Below are positions 33,592-44,977 of a DNA stretch of 64,000 nt, one piece after another (the stretch's first letter is position 1; each line of letters starts with the position of its first letter). The position numbers and the translations under genes were made by a program. The notes under the pieces were generated by a model, which saw only the letters and a list, made by a program, of their open reading frames with translations, did not search any database and was not told the origin of the DNA. The stretch covers positions 93,334,213 through 93,398,212 of the forward strand of contig OY986437.1 in NCBI GenBank assembly GCA_963920525.1. Direction: 5' to 3'. The DNA comes from Dichetophora obliterata (Eukaryota; Arthropoda; Insecta; Diptera; Sciomyzidae).

Positions 33592-33723
33592 ATCTTTATG
33601 TATAACGAAACGAAGGCTGAACGTGGTGCGAGACACGGCAAGCAATATATTTTTTAATATCAAAAAATATTGTTGCTCGTTTCTTTCATGACGTTCAGCC
33701 TTCGTTTCGTTATACATAAAGAT
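33592..33723. mobile_element. Hairpin MITE, perfect 33-bp arms
   Basis: The arms ATCTTTATGTATAACGAAAC... (33592-33624) and their exact inverted copy (33691-33723) enclose a 66-base loop with AGACACGGCAAGCAATA next to the left arm. The order of words (TTATGTATAACGAAA, GACACG-AAGCAATA) parallels the hairpins at 41885 and 43587, suggesting one diverged family. No clear target duplication. Confidence 0.75.
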
Positions 33724-34152
33724 GCAGTTAATTTTTAGTCGAAGAATTTAGTGGCAAGCTACATTTTTCCCAATCAGGTAAAAATCCCGAGACATTCGCG
33801 ATTGAAATTTAGTCACTTTTAAACCCATTTTAAGCTTTAATTTTCTTATTTTTGGAGACCAAAAATTTTTAACATCTTCGATTTTGCTTAAGCATTCAGA
33901 ATTAAATCTCCTTTTTATTTGATTTAATTGAGTAATTTAATTTGAGCAAATAAATTTCAGTAAATAAAATCATAGACTAAAAATGGTTGACTCGATTTTC
34001 ACGTTTGAAGTATTTTTGACAAGAGTATAGAAAGTTATTGTTAAAAAATACAAAAGTTTTTTTTTAATATTTGAGTTTTAAGGTCATACATAAAAAATCA
34101 AAATATTTCGATATTTTTACTTAATTGGGAGAAACTGTCACTATCGAAAATT
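33724..34152. other. No recognisable feature
   Basis: AT-rich anonymous DNA between a hairpin MITE and a SINE fragment. Confidence 0.4.
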
Positions 34153-34340
34153 AAGCTTACATATTTCTTGAGAACGTAAGTCGTTCGCAGTCGAGCTCGT
34201 ACGACCAGTTTTGATCATTTGTGTTCAAACATGTAATAACACGCACAGCACAATTGATCAATAGAAGCTCGGTTAAAGTCCTTCCAAGTGCTGAAATGGC
34301 TAATTTTTTGTATTTTTTATTTATATCAGTACAAAGAAGA
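34153..34340 (+). repeat. tRNA-derived SINE, copy 3, 5'-truncated
   Basis: It lacks the tRNA-like head. The body from CTTGAGAACGTAAGTCGTTC through GATCATTTGTGTTCAAACAT, AATAACACGCACAGCACAATT and GATCAATAGAAGCTCGG matches the minus-strand copy at 39690-40012 very closely, then both run into GCTGAAATG and a T-rich tail with TATTTAT. Confidence 0.85.
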
Positions 34341-35745
34341 CATTCTGCCATGGATTTCGATAATAATATACCTACCGAGCAAAATAGGTATATTTTTACT
34401 CCGATAGTAAATTTTTATATTTAAATAATTACTTTTATAGCAAATAAAATTTATTTTTAATGCAGCATTCTAGTGTAGAGGCTCGAATTTCGGGCCTCTT
34501 TTGACAGCCGATAAAAAGAACCAATGAATATTTTTACTACCCATTTTCTTATTATGTCGCATCCTAAATGCAACATGGGCAAAACTCAACATTTTCAAAA
34601 TCCACAGTGCACATATCTATCGAGTATATAAATCTCTTAGTCGTATCTCCACTTTATGGATTTAAAAAGGCCGTTACGCCTCTTTTAATGTAACCAAATC
34701 AGCTTTTTCAGAATCAAGAAAAGAGACTTATTTTTAGTTGTGCCCACGCTTTTAAGTGAACCTGATGTGTATTTTAACATGTAAATGGTATTATTTTGAC
34801 TTGTGTCTTCTTTTGTGAAAAAATTATTTCATTTAAAAAAAAAAGTATTTGAAATACAAAAAAACCAATCTATACTTAAACGAAAAGTACGTGATTTCAC
34901 AAATTTTTTTTTTTTTTTTTTTTTTATGAAAGCTTGTCATTCTTTTAATACAATATTCCGTTACTTTGGTTGGTGAATATTTGTGCACTGAAAGATTTAT
35001 ACTGTGTTTTGATCTCCTGAAAAAAGTTTTTTGTTGATGGGTCATATTGAATATAAGATCTCGACATGCTTTTTATTAATTTTATTAAAGAACAACTAAT
35101 TCTTTTTCAATCTGTTAATATCTTAACATTTTTCTCACTTATAGCATTCTTAAATAATAAAAAAATACAACTTAAGCACCAGTGTGCTTCGTACCTTACG
35201 CGCAGGAGCTGTGTGGCGATGAATATTTATGATTCAACCAAATACTGGCCAGCTGCGTCACTAGATCTTCACTTTCTCGGCTTCTGAGTATGAGACTATA
35301 AAGAATGATTGGCAAAATTGGCATCACAAAAAGCCTAAAAATTTATCATTCGAATTTCTGCTGATACAAATTTGAAAGCAAATGGATCTCAAGCGTTTGT
35401 GTCCACCAATTTAAAAAAAAGGAATGATTTGAATTAACAACCTGATTTAACTAAATATGTCATAGGTACCTTAGTAAAATAATTATATGTGCAACACTTC
35501 AAATGCAACTCTTAGCAAACATAACTTCATTTATTTTATATTATTTTTTATTGAATTAGTATAAGGGATTTATATGCAAAACAAGATATAGCTTATTTAA
35601 AAAACTTGTTCTTAAAAAAATTATAATGTATTTAAAAAGTTCATAGAAAATTTTTATGTGTGCAAAACCTACTTTTATTGATTTGATGGAATAAAATACA
35701 AAATATATAGATTTAATAAAGGAATATGTCTTCCTTTTTTTCTGA
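34341..35745. other. No gene; contains a 22-base T run at 34904-34925
   Basis: AT-rich sequence. A run of 22 T lies at 34904-34925. Open frames at 35045-34833 and 35777-35556 (minus) are low-complexity. No repeat family recognised. Confidence 0.4.
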
Positions 35746-35749
35746 TTTG

Positions 35750-36660
35750 CGGTTTGGTTAAGCGTGTAAGGCATCAATTACATCAACGATCTGAGAATGG
35801 AGCCATCGATTTTCTGCCATTCATCTTAAAAAACTGTTTTCAGATGCTTCATAGACTCGAACTGGCGCCCGTTTTTATAAACTTGGGCCGAAAGAATGCC
35901 CCACAGGTTTTCGATAGGGTGACTAACAGCAGGTCACTACATTACGGGTATATTTCAGATTTATTGAAAGACATTTGTGGCTCGGGAAGAATTTGTTGGT
36001 GCGTTGTCTTGCTATAAAGTCCAGTTATACTATTATTTATAGCATGTGAATTCAATAAACACATCATTTAATAACTCAATATACGTATGTGCATTCGATT
36101 TGCACGAAATAAAATACACTTTCAAAGTATCTGAAACCGGCTGAAATCATCAATGATCCCCGCCCACATTTTTATAGAACTACAAAACAAAGTATTGTAT
36201 CTTTTGAAATATTTCGTTTTCTTTTCCTTTATTCCACACACACAGAATTCGTTCGGAAGTTTAATTATCAATTTTCGGCTTTAGTACCTATAGAGATGAT
36301 AAAATCGAACGCATAAAATTAAGCAAAACGTTCTGCGTTAACACGAGAAATCAAATTATAGACGAATTCATAATTTTTGTTTTGTACAATGCGTTGTAAA
36401 TATTTTTATATTTGAATTAAATGACCGATGCAAGAAGTTTTTACCAAAAGTTTCGGCCTCAATATGGCCGAATAGCCAAAACTGCCCAAAACTGACAAAA
36501 AAGGGCTGAAACTGGCCGTAACCGAAACTGAAACCGAAACCGTATATTCCGTCGGACACTATAACTGACGTTGGCATTTTCATCCAAAATTTGTTGGTTT
36601 CTGCTTCTGGTAACCCTTAGATCGAAATGCGCAGCAATTTCACCACAACTCATCCCTTTC
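35750..36660 (-). pseudogene. Tc1-like transposase remnant
   Basis: On the minus strand, 36660-36600 reads GMSCGEIAAHFDLRVTRSRN, like the first helix-turn-helix of Tc1 transposases. At 35930-35760 the reading PIENLWGILSAQVYKNGRQFES, then KMNGRKSMAPFSDR, matches the Tc1 block following the third catalytic residue (DLNPIENLWG). Several stops and frame changes intervene and the middle is unrecognisable, so it may be one heavily decayed element or two fragments. Confidence 0.55.
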
Positions 36661-38290
36661 TCTATATCTAAACTCTAAAATATGCTCACATTTTGTTCCA
36701 AAAATGTATTACCGTTATGTTTATCGTTTTTTTTACTGAGGTCATCAACAAAATTTCGTAATTTTTACGTTATAGCAGTAAAAACACAAGAAAAGCAATT
36801 GTGCACATATAAATATTTTCTATTGCACACTCGAGATTTAACACTATTTTCGAAACACAAAAAAAAATTGTATTGTTATAAGCCAAGGAGAGAAAAAAAT
36901 ATTTCTGCACATATAAATATTTTACTGAGATAGTTTACATATAAATATTATTATATAAAAAATAAAATAAAAAGAAATTGTGAAATTTCATTGACTACTT
37001 TAATTTTTATTACACTTTATTTTAGTGGGTCGCACTGTAAACAACTGAGAAACTTTTGTTTATTTATTTTATTTTTTACTATTTAGATTCAAGATCGAAA
37101 ATTTTTATAAATGCTAACAGCTCACTATCAGTAAATTATTAAAAGCTTTTAACTATCGCACTGTTTATGAAGCAGATTTCTATTTTTTAGAAGAAGTTAT
37201 ACTTGCATGTTTCACGACTTTCTCCAAGGAAATCGCGATTAATCTCAATTTTTATTGATTACATTATTTGATTGCTCCAGTAAAAGTGTACTGTAAAATA
37301 AAATCTATCATTGAGCCTTGAATTATTATAGCCACAATAAATAATAACCAAAATTTTTAAAGAACACAAATGTGTTCTACTTTTTGCTCATAAAAAATAT
37401 AACATCATCTCATAAATTATAACCAAATTATAGAAACAAATAATCAGCCTAAATATATTTAATATAAAGAAAATGAACAAGCTGCTCCTTCATTTATTGT
37501 TCCACATAAACTCCCATCAGTTACAAAAAGTTGTGTCCTCGTATGTAGATAATTTTTTGTGATATTAAGTCACTGATCTGCTTAAAACCTGCACGCTATG
37601 CCATTATTTGTAAAACAAGGGCCACCAAATTATATAAGGACTCAATTCGTTGTTGTTGTTGTTAGTACAAAATATATGCTTACATAAATATTCGTCTTTT
37701 AATGTTTATATATGCAGCATCATATGTTATGCAAGTAACAATAAAATCAAAATTGTAATTTTATGATCTTTATTGCGCTGTATTTCTCTTTGAATTTGTT
37801 GTCATTGATTTTAAGTATTACTTGATATGGTTGTATTGCGAATAGCAATAATAACAACAACAATGAGTAGCACAATAAAATCACGCACATCTTTCTAACT
37901 AGCTCCCATCCAAACAATAAAACGACGATTTGCAAAGCATGCGTTTAGGGCGCTTGGTTTGTGGTTCATACATATCGTAAATAGCAAAGAAACTCAACGA
38001 AAAGTGTGGCAGGCGTACTTTGTGGCGCACAGTGCACTTTTTTGGCATAAAATATTAACAAAACTAATTAAAATCGAAAAATTTTTAAACGAGAATTTTT
38101 TTAAGTTTTCGTTCTTATACCTTTTTAATCGCTAGCCTTTTAACCAAGAAAAATATTTGAATTCGTCACAGTTACTCTCAGCTCGAAGGACTCTTGTCAA
38201 ATTTGTGAAATTCTGAAAAATAACTATGTACTTAGAAATTTTTGACGGCATTGTGTAAAACAAAACAAGAACAACAAAATGCAATGTAAG
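36661..38290. other. Anonymous AT-rich DNA
   Basis: No supported gene. A short GTT repeat lies at about 37651-37666. The octamer-scale words CACATATAAATATT recur at 36805-36825 and 36907-36925. Nothing else recognised. Confidence 0.4.
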
Positions 38291-38293
38291 TAC

Positions 38294-39071
38294 ACGGAGA
38301 AAACTGTTTGCTAAATTTGTATTGTGGTTAAGCAAAACTGAATCTCAGCCACTTCAAAATTATGCTAGATTTCAGCAAAAACTAATCAAAATTTGCTATT
38401 CCAGTTTATAATTACATAAATTTTGCTTGAATTTAATTAAAATTTTGCTAGGTTATTATAAACTGCAAAAGCAAATTTCTGCTTAATTCAAGCAAATATT
38501 TGTTAAGTTATTATATTTTGGAATAGCAAATTTTGATTAGTTTTTGCTGAAATCAAGCATACTTTTGAAATGAAATAATTATTAACATTAAATTAAATTG
38601 AAAAATAACCATTATCCGGAGACTTGCCACGTGAGTGTTAGTGTATGGGCTTATCCATTCGACCATCCCAGTTGTTATCCAACCGTCACCTAATTTTCTT
38701 CATTAAGAACAAACGTGTGCTGGTGTGCTTAGAAGAAATTTGCTTGAATTTAGTAAAATGTTGCTATTTGAGTTTATAATAACTTAGCAATTATTTGCAT
38801 GAGTTTAGTAAAAATTTGTTTAGTTTGAGCTTATAACAAATTTGCAAATATTTGCTTGAATTCATTAGAACTTTGCTTTAATAGTTTATAATAACTTGGC
38901 AAATGTTTGCTTGAATGTAAAAAAAAAATCTTGCTTTTTCCTAAATACATAAGGAGTGATTTTAATTTAGCAATCTTTTTGTAAAATCACACCGTGATTG
39001 AGCAAAGTTTTGCTGATTTGCTTTTAAAGCAAAACATTTTCTTGATTAAAGCATAATAATTATATCCGTGC
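38294..39071. mobile_element. Foldback element with short internal repeats
   Basis: The ends read CACGGAGAAAAC and, inverted, CACGGATATAAT. Inside, 38368-38404 (TTTCAGCAAAAACTAATCAA...) is repeated inverted at 38520-38560. Throughout, words of the form TTTGCTTGAATTTAGTAAAA and AGTTTATAATAACTTAGCAA recur every 50-65 bases (38410-38520 and 38740-38930). A less AT-rich segment at 38620-38735 interrupts the pattern and may be a separate insertion. No coding capacity. Confidence 0.6.
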
Positions 39072-39689
39072 ATATGACATACATTTATGTACATAAATAA
39101 AAGTTTTATTGATTTAACCATTAGATAGCCGTGGTCTTGGCCTTTATTTTTTAAAAGAATTATTAAGCTTAAGAAAGACTTAGAACCGTTTTAAACGTTC
39201 GACCTCGAACAATGGACATTTTTTAATAAGGATTAGACTAATTTTTATGCAATCGTAGAAATTTTTAATATTTGATTTCAAGAATCTAAGCTCATTAAAA
39301 TATTATAAGTTTACTGAATGAACTCTAATAATAAAAAATTAGATTTTTATATACATGAAGGGTTTCTAAAAAAGCGTGATAGGCCAAATGACCTAATAAA
39401 TCAATTTTTTATGCTAAATACATTACTTACTGCGTTGCCAACAACCACTGAAGAGATTTTGGCTATATCTTATTAATTTTCTAAGCTATTGGTAAAAGTT
39501 TCCGTGCTCAATTCCATTTCTTCATACAAAAATAAATTTTTTCAAAACTTTAAAGTCGATTATTTCAAAACTTTTTTTATGTGGCTTATCATGTTTTTGC
39601 AATAAGTCCTTCATATATTTTCATGTTTTTTTACATGTTGATTAATTCACCATTTGTTATACTCAAATATGAAATAAATAAAAATAAAT

Positions 39690-40012
39690 TTGACATTTCA
39701 GCCCTACAAAGGATTTTGACCGAGTTTCTATTGATCAATTGTGCTGTGCGTGTTATTAAATGTTTGAATACAAATGATCGGGAACTGGACATACGAATTT
39801 AATGCCGACTGCGAATAACTTATGTTCTCAGGAAGCTTTACATTGCAGTTTTAATCTCTGAGGTTTGCCGTTGTCTGCAGAGAGGTGATGACCGAACAGA
39901 AAAATTAATTCAATTGAAAAAGCTGTCTGTCTGAGCTGGAGTTGAACCCGGGCTACCACGGTTCTTCAACTTAGGGGCCACGCACTTTACCCACTAGGCT
40001 ACGGCCGCCACG
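39690..40012 (-). repeat. tRNA-derived SINE, best-preserved copy
   Basis: Read on the minus strand, the head GCGGCCGTAGCCTAGTGGGT gives a good pol III A box and CCCGGGTTCAACTCCAGC a good B box, about 50 bases apart as in tRNA genes. A unique body follows (CAGACAGACAG, CCTCAGAGATTAAAACTGCA, GAGAACATAAGTTATTCGCA, TAATAACACGCACAGCACAA) and then a T/A-rich end. Four other copies occur at 8160, 19290, 34153 and 52040. I do not know a named family for it. Confidence 0.85.
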
Positions 40013-40439
40013 TTATAGTCAAATACTTTTTATTTAAATGAACTGGGTTCGAATTATACAAGTTTCGTATTTTTTTATTTTTTTGCAGAAAATATTTTAA
40101 TGCAAGCATTTATTAATATTTGATCACAAATGGGAATAAAACTAAATTTTTATATATGACTTTGTAATTATATTTTGTGCTGTCATATATGCAATAATAG
40201 ATTTAATAGAATTTAGAGTCTAATATTTTAGCTAGCGGCGAAGACGTAAAGCGGTTTTTTGGCTTGAAAATTGTATTTTTAAAATAATATTTGTTATAGT
40301 TTTTTACCTATTATTAACTCGATATCAAAACATGGAATGATTTTTTCGACTTGACTTCCGTGGCTTGAATTTATAGTAGGTTTTTATGAAGGTTTTTATG
40401 TTCCAAATTATTTGAATATTAAACATTTTTTGTCCGAGA
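40013..40439. other. No recognisable feature
   Basis: AT-rich anonymous DNA between the SINE and the LINE ORF1 relic. Confidence 0.4.
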
Positions 40440-41050
40440 AAAAGATTTTAAAGATTGCTATAATTTTTTATTACAATCTGATGACATGAAAATTTGTGGT
40501 ATAACAGCCCCTCCACCTATTTTAACTTCTACTTTGAATACAGCAAATATATCGATTTCTGCTCCTTTGCCAGTGCTGGCACCTCCACCTTCATTGCCAG
40601 TCATGTCTTATGCCCAAACTGTTTCTCTTTCATAAACTCAGGTTGATTCCCAGGTTTTTCCTCTTACTTCTCAGGTTTCTGTTTCACCTAAACCATTAAT
40701 TGCAATTCCACCAACTAAATCAATCTTTGCTTCTCGCTTAGATGCGGATACAACAGAGGTTGATATAGATTTTTTCATTAAATCAAAGTTGAAATGTTCC
40801 TTGCATCTTTCGGTTCATAAATTCAAATATTCAAAAGTAAGATCGATTACTTTTTAGATTAACTGTTCCTGAAAATTTATTTAATTCTATAGTTGATGTA
40901 AACTTTTGGCCACCAAACACAATTGTACGCAAAATAGAATTTAAAAGCAATCCAAGACCGGTAAATGTTGCACATTTGCCGCGTCCTCGAAATAGCTCTC
41001 AATTTCATCCAAAAACAATCAATGACTTGTTATCCAGTGAATTCAGGTTA
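40440..41050 (+). pseudogene. LINE ORF1 C-terminal remnant (CR1-like)
   Basis: The reading MSYAQTVSLS, stop, then IFASRLDADTTEVDIDFFIKSK, then after a frame change LTVPENLFNSIVDVNFWPPN and NDLLSSEFR resembles the RNA-binding C-terminal domain of CR1-type ORF1 proteins, which usually follows a Pro/Ser/Thr-rich linker. That linker is visible upstream as PPPILTST, PLPVLAPPPSLP. One in-frame stop near 40635 and a frameshift near 40850 break it. No RT follows; unrelated palindromic DNA begins at 41054. Confidence 0.65.
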
Positions 41051-41053
41051 TGA

Positions 41054-41241
41054 TTGCAATCTTTAAATAATTTTTGATTGTAATGACTTTGCATAAAGAA
41101 GAAAAATCAAAATTTTTTTTTTGAATTATTGAGTGCGTAAAAAATTATAGTCATTGCTGATTTTATTGATACTTAAATCGCACTCATGACTACAAAACTA
41201 AAATGTTTGCATTCTTATTCTCTTAAAAAGATTGCAATCAT
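41054..41241. repeat. Short inverted repeat
   Basis: TGATTGCAATCTTT at 41055 is repeated exactly in inverted form (AAAGATTGCAATCA) ending at 41241. The next 350 bases carry more words of the same type (GACTTCAA, TTGATTG, GCAATC), so a larger diverged repeat may extend to about 41600. Confidence 0.45.
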
Positions 41242-41884
41242 CCTTCATCTTTGTCGAAGTCATTTTGAAGTCCTTGAAGTCAAATGATTAATATAACAAA
41301 AACAATTGAATTCAAAAACTTGATTAGGCAAAAATTTATTTTGCATAGAAAATTACTTTCAAATTTTATGATAGCAATCAAAAGACTTCAATTGACTTCA
41401 CGCTCTTTAGAAATTTCAGTGATTTAAAATATGATTTTAACTGACTTCTTTGATTTGATTGAATTAAAATTAATTACAAATTAATGCAATCAACAACTAT
41501 AAGAAGTACGACTTCAATCATAGTGAATGTATCAAAAGACTTCAACAAAAATATTTATCAATTGATTTCAAAGTCATGAATTCAATATGATTGCTGTTCT
41601 GAAAACATTCACATTTTCAAAAATCATTAAAAACAAAAAAATTTTGAATGGCTTAAGTCATATGTTTGGCATTCAGCGGCAGTTCTTTATTGCATGAAAT
41701 CATTTTTTTAAAACTCTGATGTTTATATAGTGCAATTAGTTTTCCAACTACACCCACAGTCCAAAAATTAGAGATTGTAATTAGAATAAAGTTCAAAAAG
41801 TGTACTCTGCAGCGTCAGATCGAATGGATTTCCAAACTCTTTTTTGAGAATCAAGAAAGTCGCAGTTTGGTCTAAAGTTTAACC

Positions 41885-42032
41885 GCCTTATTTTGTATAT
41901 CGAAAACGCAAACCATCGAAAAGCAAGACACGAGAAGCAATAGAATTTTGTATTGAAAAAAGTATTGTTTCTCGAAGAAGTTCTCATGTCTTACTTGTCG
42001 TCGGCTTGTGTTTTCGATACACAAAATAAAGC
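41885..42032. mobile_element. Hairpin MITE, imperfect arms
   Basis: The left arm CCTTATTTTGTATATCGAAA and the inverted right arm CTTTATTTTGTGTATCGAAA pair for about 60 bp, continuing through AAGCAAGACACGAGAAGCAA / AAGTAAGACATGAGAA. It resembles the hairpin at 43587 in the same word order. Confidence 0.7.
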
Positions 42033-42130
42033 AGATTGTGTCACTGTATCACGTTCTTTTTACAGCTATTTCATTCGCATAATTTGTGCTAGAAAATCTC
42101 TGCATTAGGAATTTTCTGGCAATTGAAGAT

Positions 42131-42164
<34 letters not shown>
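42131..42164. repeat. (ACA)n microsatellite
   Basis: About 11 uninterrupted ACA triplets followed by ACAATAACAA. It creates a poly-Thr stretch in a chance open frame. Confidence 0.9.
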
Positions 42165-42165
<1 letters not shown>

Positions 42166-42169
42166 AACA

Positions 42170-43580
42170 AAAGATCGAATAATAAGGCATATGCAAATTT
42201 TTAGGCATCGCAAGAAGTTTACATTCTGCGGTTTTGCAACACAAATACTAGAAACAAAGACAACAACAATAACAGCAACCCCAAAGCTCTCGCTAACCAA
42301 CCCGCAAGATAGTCTATCGAGTACTTTATTCTATTTTCTTTATCGCCCTAAAAACACACACAAGCATTTGAGCTCACAAGTGCGCCCTAAAAGCCGACAA
42401 GAATTGTTTTTTTTTTTCGTTTCTGTGTTCATATAAGTTGCGAATTTATTTTCATAGCTTTGTAACTTTCCCGCTTTCTCGATCTGCTGGTATTTCCGTT
42501 ACATGATATTGATGTTGTTTTTTATTTCGCTCCTGTAACTTAACTAGTAACAGCGGTTTCCCACACACCCACCCACAAATTCTTACTATGTAATTGTTGT
42601 AATTTTCTTTTTAATATTTTTTGCGTATGCGGCGCCAAATAAAAATTTGTTTGCACGTTTTGTAAATAGATTTTATGTTGCATATGCTGAGGGGTTGGTT
42701 AAGATCTCTTGATGACAATAAATAATATTTGCAAATCGTGCGAAATAAAGCGGCAATGTAAGAAAATTAGGAAGATGTGTACGTAGAAGAAGAAGAAGTG
42801 AAAGCAGCACCAGCAGTTATCAATACTCTTTGTTAAGCTTATCGAAAATGATTCCTTTTTTATCGTTATAATGAGCTCTTTTTGTTATTGTGCAGATTGT
42901 GATTTGGGTGTTGTGGTTGGGAGGGTTGGCAAATTAAAATAAAATCAGACTTGTTCACTTGTCTTAAGTGAAAAGTTAGAACTGATAGGAAGTAGTGTAG
43001 CATTTAATTAGGCGTATTTGTATTAAATGATTTTATTTTGCATTTTAGATATTAACTTTAATGCTATATCAAATACACATTCGCAAATCCATCACATCAA
43101 TATTTAAAAAATTAAAAATAAGAGATGCAAGAATTTCTTATCAGAAGATTTGAAAACTATATTAAAAGGAGCTGAAGTTCAAATGTTAGGAAAAGTTTGT
43201 ATAAATCAGGAGGTACTTAATTTTTTTTATAATACAAAAAATATTAAGTTTTATTTACAAAAATATATATTTTGGTTTGGATAATTTGTTTTTTTTATTT
43301 AAAACTTATCTTATAAAAGTGAAGAAATTTTTTGTAAAACAATATTGTTCATAATGATTCGTTTCTGTTTTGTTGAATAATGCTATATTCCGACTTTTTT
43401 ATTTATTTAGAGGATATTTGATAAGTCAGTAAATTTTTATTTTTTCGCGTAGTAACTTAAAGGGCCAATTTTTTAGTACAAGTTTAAACTTTAGTCAAAG
43501 TAAACCTAGCTTAACTCACTAAAATTGGACGTTTGAACTCTGTTTAACTAGATATTTTAGCATTCGTTGAAGTTAAATTG
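42170..43580. other. Anonymous DNA, possibly single-copy
   Basis: No supported gene. Composition is more mixed than average from 42400 to 42960, with a short AGA repeat at about 42787-42799. No repeated family was recognised. Confidence 0.4.
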
Positions 43581-43586
43581 ACTTAC

Positions 43587-43773
43587 TGCATTATTCTGTA
43601 TCACGAAGAAGCACACCAACGATGAGAAAGACACGAGAAGCAATACTTTCTTCCATACAAAATTGCATTGCTTCTCGTGTCTTTCTCATCGTTACTTTCT
43701 TCCATACAAAATTGCATTGCTTCTCGTGTCTTTCGCATCGTTGGTGTGCTTGTTCGTGATACAGAATAATGCA
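43587..43773. mobile_element. Hairpin MITE with an internal duplication
   Basis: The outer arms TGCATTATTCTGTATCACGA pair over about 60 bp (43587-43647 with 43773-43713), including CAAGCACACCAACGATG and AAAGACACGAGAAGCAAT. Inside, a 53-base unit starting TTTCTTCCATACAAAATTGC is present twice in tandem (about 43648 and 43697), so one arm is duplicated. CTTA occurs next to both ends and may be the target duplication. Similarity to 41885 and 33592 marks one family. Confidence 0.8.
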
Positions 43774-44075
43774 CTTAATTTATCATATTATGCGTCTCTG
43801 TTGGTGAGCTAACCTCAGAATAATTTGGCTAGATTTTAAGCTAGCACTGAAAAATTGGCCCTAAATGCAACTTTAAATCAGACGTGTGCACCGGTGCGCT
43901 GAAATTGTAGAAGCGCACTGGTCCTGCCAACTAACATCTGTTAAAAGACTTCTGTCAAATTTTAGGCAAACTGTGTCATTTAGTTTGTGTTTGGCAGCCA
44001 TAGTAAGCAGTCAACGTCGTAAATTTTTACGAAAAGTTAAAATTTAGTTTATAAATAAGTTTATTTTGTGTACTC

Positions 44076-44946
44076 TAGGGCATCCAATTTCGAAACGCTT
44101 CGGCAATCCCGGTATTTCGGAATTGGAAAAACACAATCCCGGGACAAACCTTAGAAAACGAATTTTCGGAAGACATAATATGAAGTTCCAAAGTAGTTAT
44201 GCATTGCTTTACAACACTCAACATTGCAGAAGTCTTTCAAAAACTTAAAAACACAGATTCGATTAAATGTTTAAATAGTATTTATTGAATTTTTCTGAAA
44301 CATTGAGACCAATTCATTAGACAAAAAAATGTATTAAATGAGATCATTCAGAATTATTTAAAAAATATAAAATAGTATTATAATTTTAGAATTTCTAAGT
44401 AAGAATTTTGTGATATTTTGTTCAGCTTTTTTTTATTATCTCATAAAATTATTTAAAAAATATAAAATAGTATTATAATTTTAGAATTTCTAAGTAAGAA
44501 TTTTGTGATATTTTGTTCAGCTTTTTTTATTTTTTAAGGTCACTTTTAGTTTTCCCAAGTTAGTATTTTGTAATTGTTAGTTCAAGAAAGGTTTAAATTT
44601 TTATATTCTTGACGTTGTATTTTGTACAGGTAGTTAAAAAAGATTTTTAGTTTTGTATTAATAAAATCACATTTCGGGATTTTGTAGGTAGTATCATGTG
44701 TTACACACATTGTGTTATTTTGTAGAGATATTTTTAGAAAGGTTTGTATTTTAAAATTTTTTAAAATCACATTCAGGTTTTTCTTAAGTAGCGTCATTGA
44801 ATTTTTTGTTGGAATATTTTCGAATTTTTTTGCATTGGAACCAATCTCGTGATCCCGAAAATCCCGGGATTTTATGCATTGCAATCATCGGACTGCCGGG
44901 ACTAAAAAAAGTCCGTAACCCCGGGATCCCGGGATAAGATGCCCTA
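44076..44946. mobile_element. hAT-like non-autonomous element, exact 8-bp duplication
   Basis: The 871-bp insertion is flanked by GTGTACTC at 44068-44075 and 44947-44954. The ends are TAGGGCATCCAATTTCG and, inverted, TAGGGCATCTTATCCCG, so the first nine bases are perfect. CCCGGGAT palindromes cluster near the right end (44860-44935) and a GGCAATCCCGGTATTTCGG-like block near the left. Duplication length and the TAGGG start fit hAT. A 95-bp tandem repeat lies inside. No transposase; the 100-codon minus-strand frame has no motif. Confidence 0.88.
44352..44536. repeat. 95-bp tandem duplication inside the hAT-like element
   Basis: The unit starting AATTATTTAAAAAATATAAA begins at 44352 and again at 44447 and is almost identical through TTTTGTTCAGC. 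This implies a recent local duplication. Confidence 0.92.
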
Positions 44947-44977
44947 GTGTACTCATAACAAGCATTATTTTTTGCGT

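Larger units (their letters stand above)
43945..44976 (+). pseudogene. Irritans-type mariner 5' end, split by a hAT-like element
   Basis: 43945-44075 (CTGTCAAATTTTAGG, TTTAGTTTGTGTTTGGCAGC) matches the reverse complement of 2960-3025, the 5' UTR of the mariner at 1201-2946. After the insertion, 44955-44976 (ATAACAAGCATTATTTTTTG) matches that element's codons for IKHYFL. Homology stops at about 44977 where another repeat begins. So only the 5' leader and the first codons remain. Confidence 0.75.

Noticed and set aside
36459..36653. Gln/Phe/Arg repeat protein (RFRFQFRLRP)
   Set aside because: The repeats come from a short ACCGAAACTGAAACCGAAAC tract on the plus strand; the only supported part of that frame is the Tc1-like helix-turn-helix at its start.
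42086..42436. 116-codon frame with poly-Thr
   Set aside because: The Thr run is the (ACA)n microsatellite. The opposite strand gives poly-Val, and no motif lies outside the repeat.
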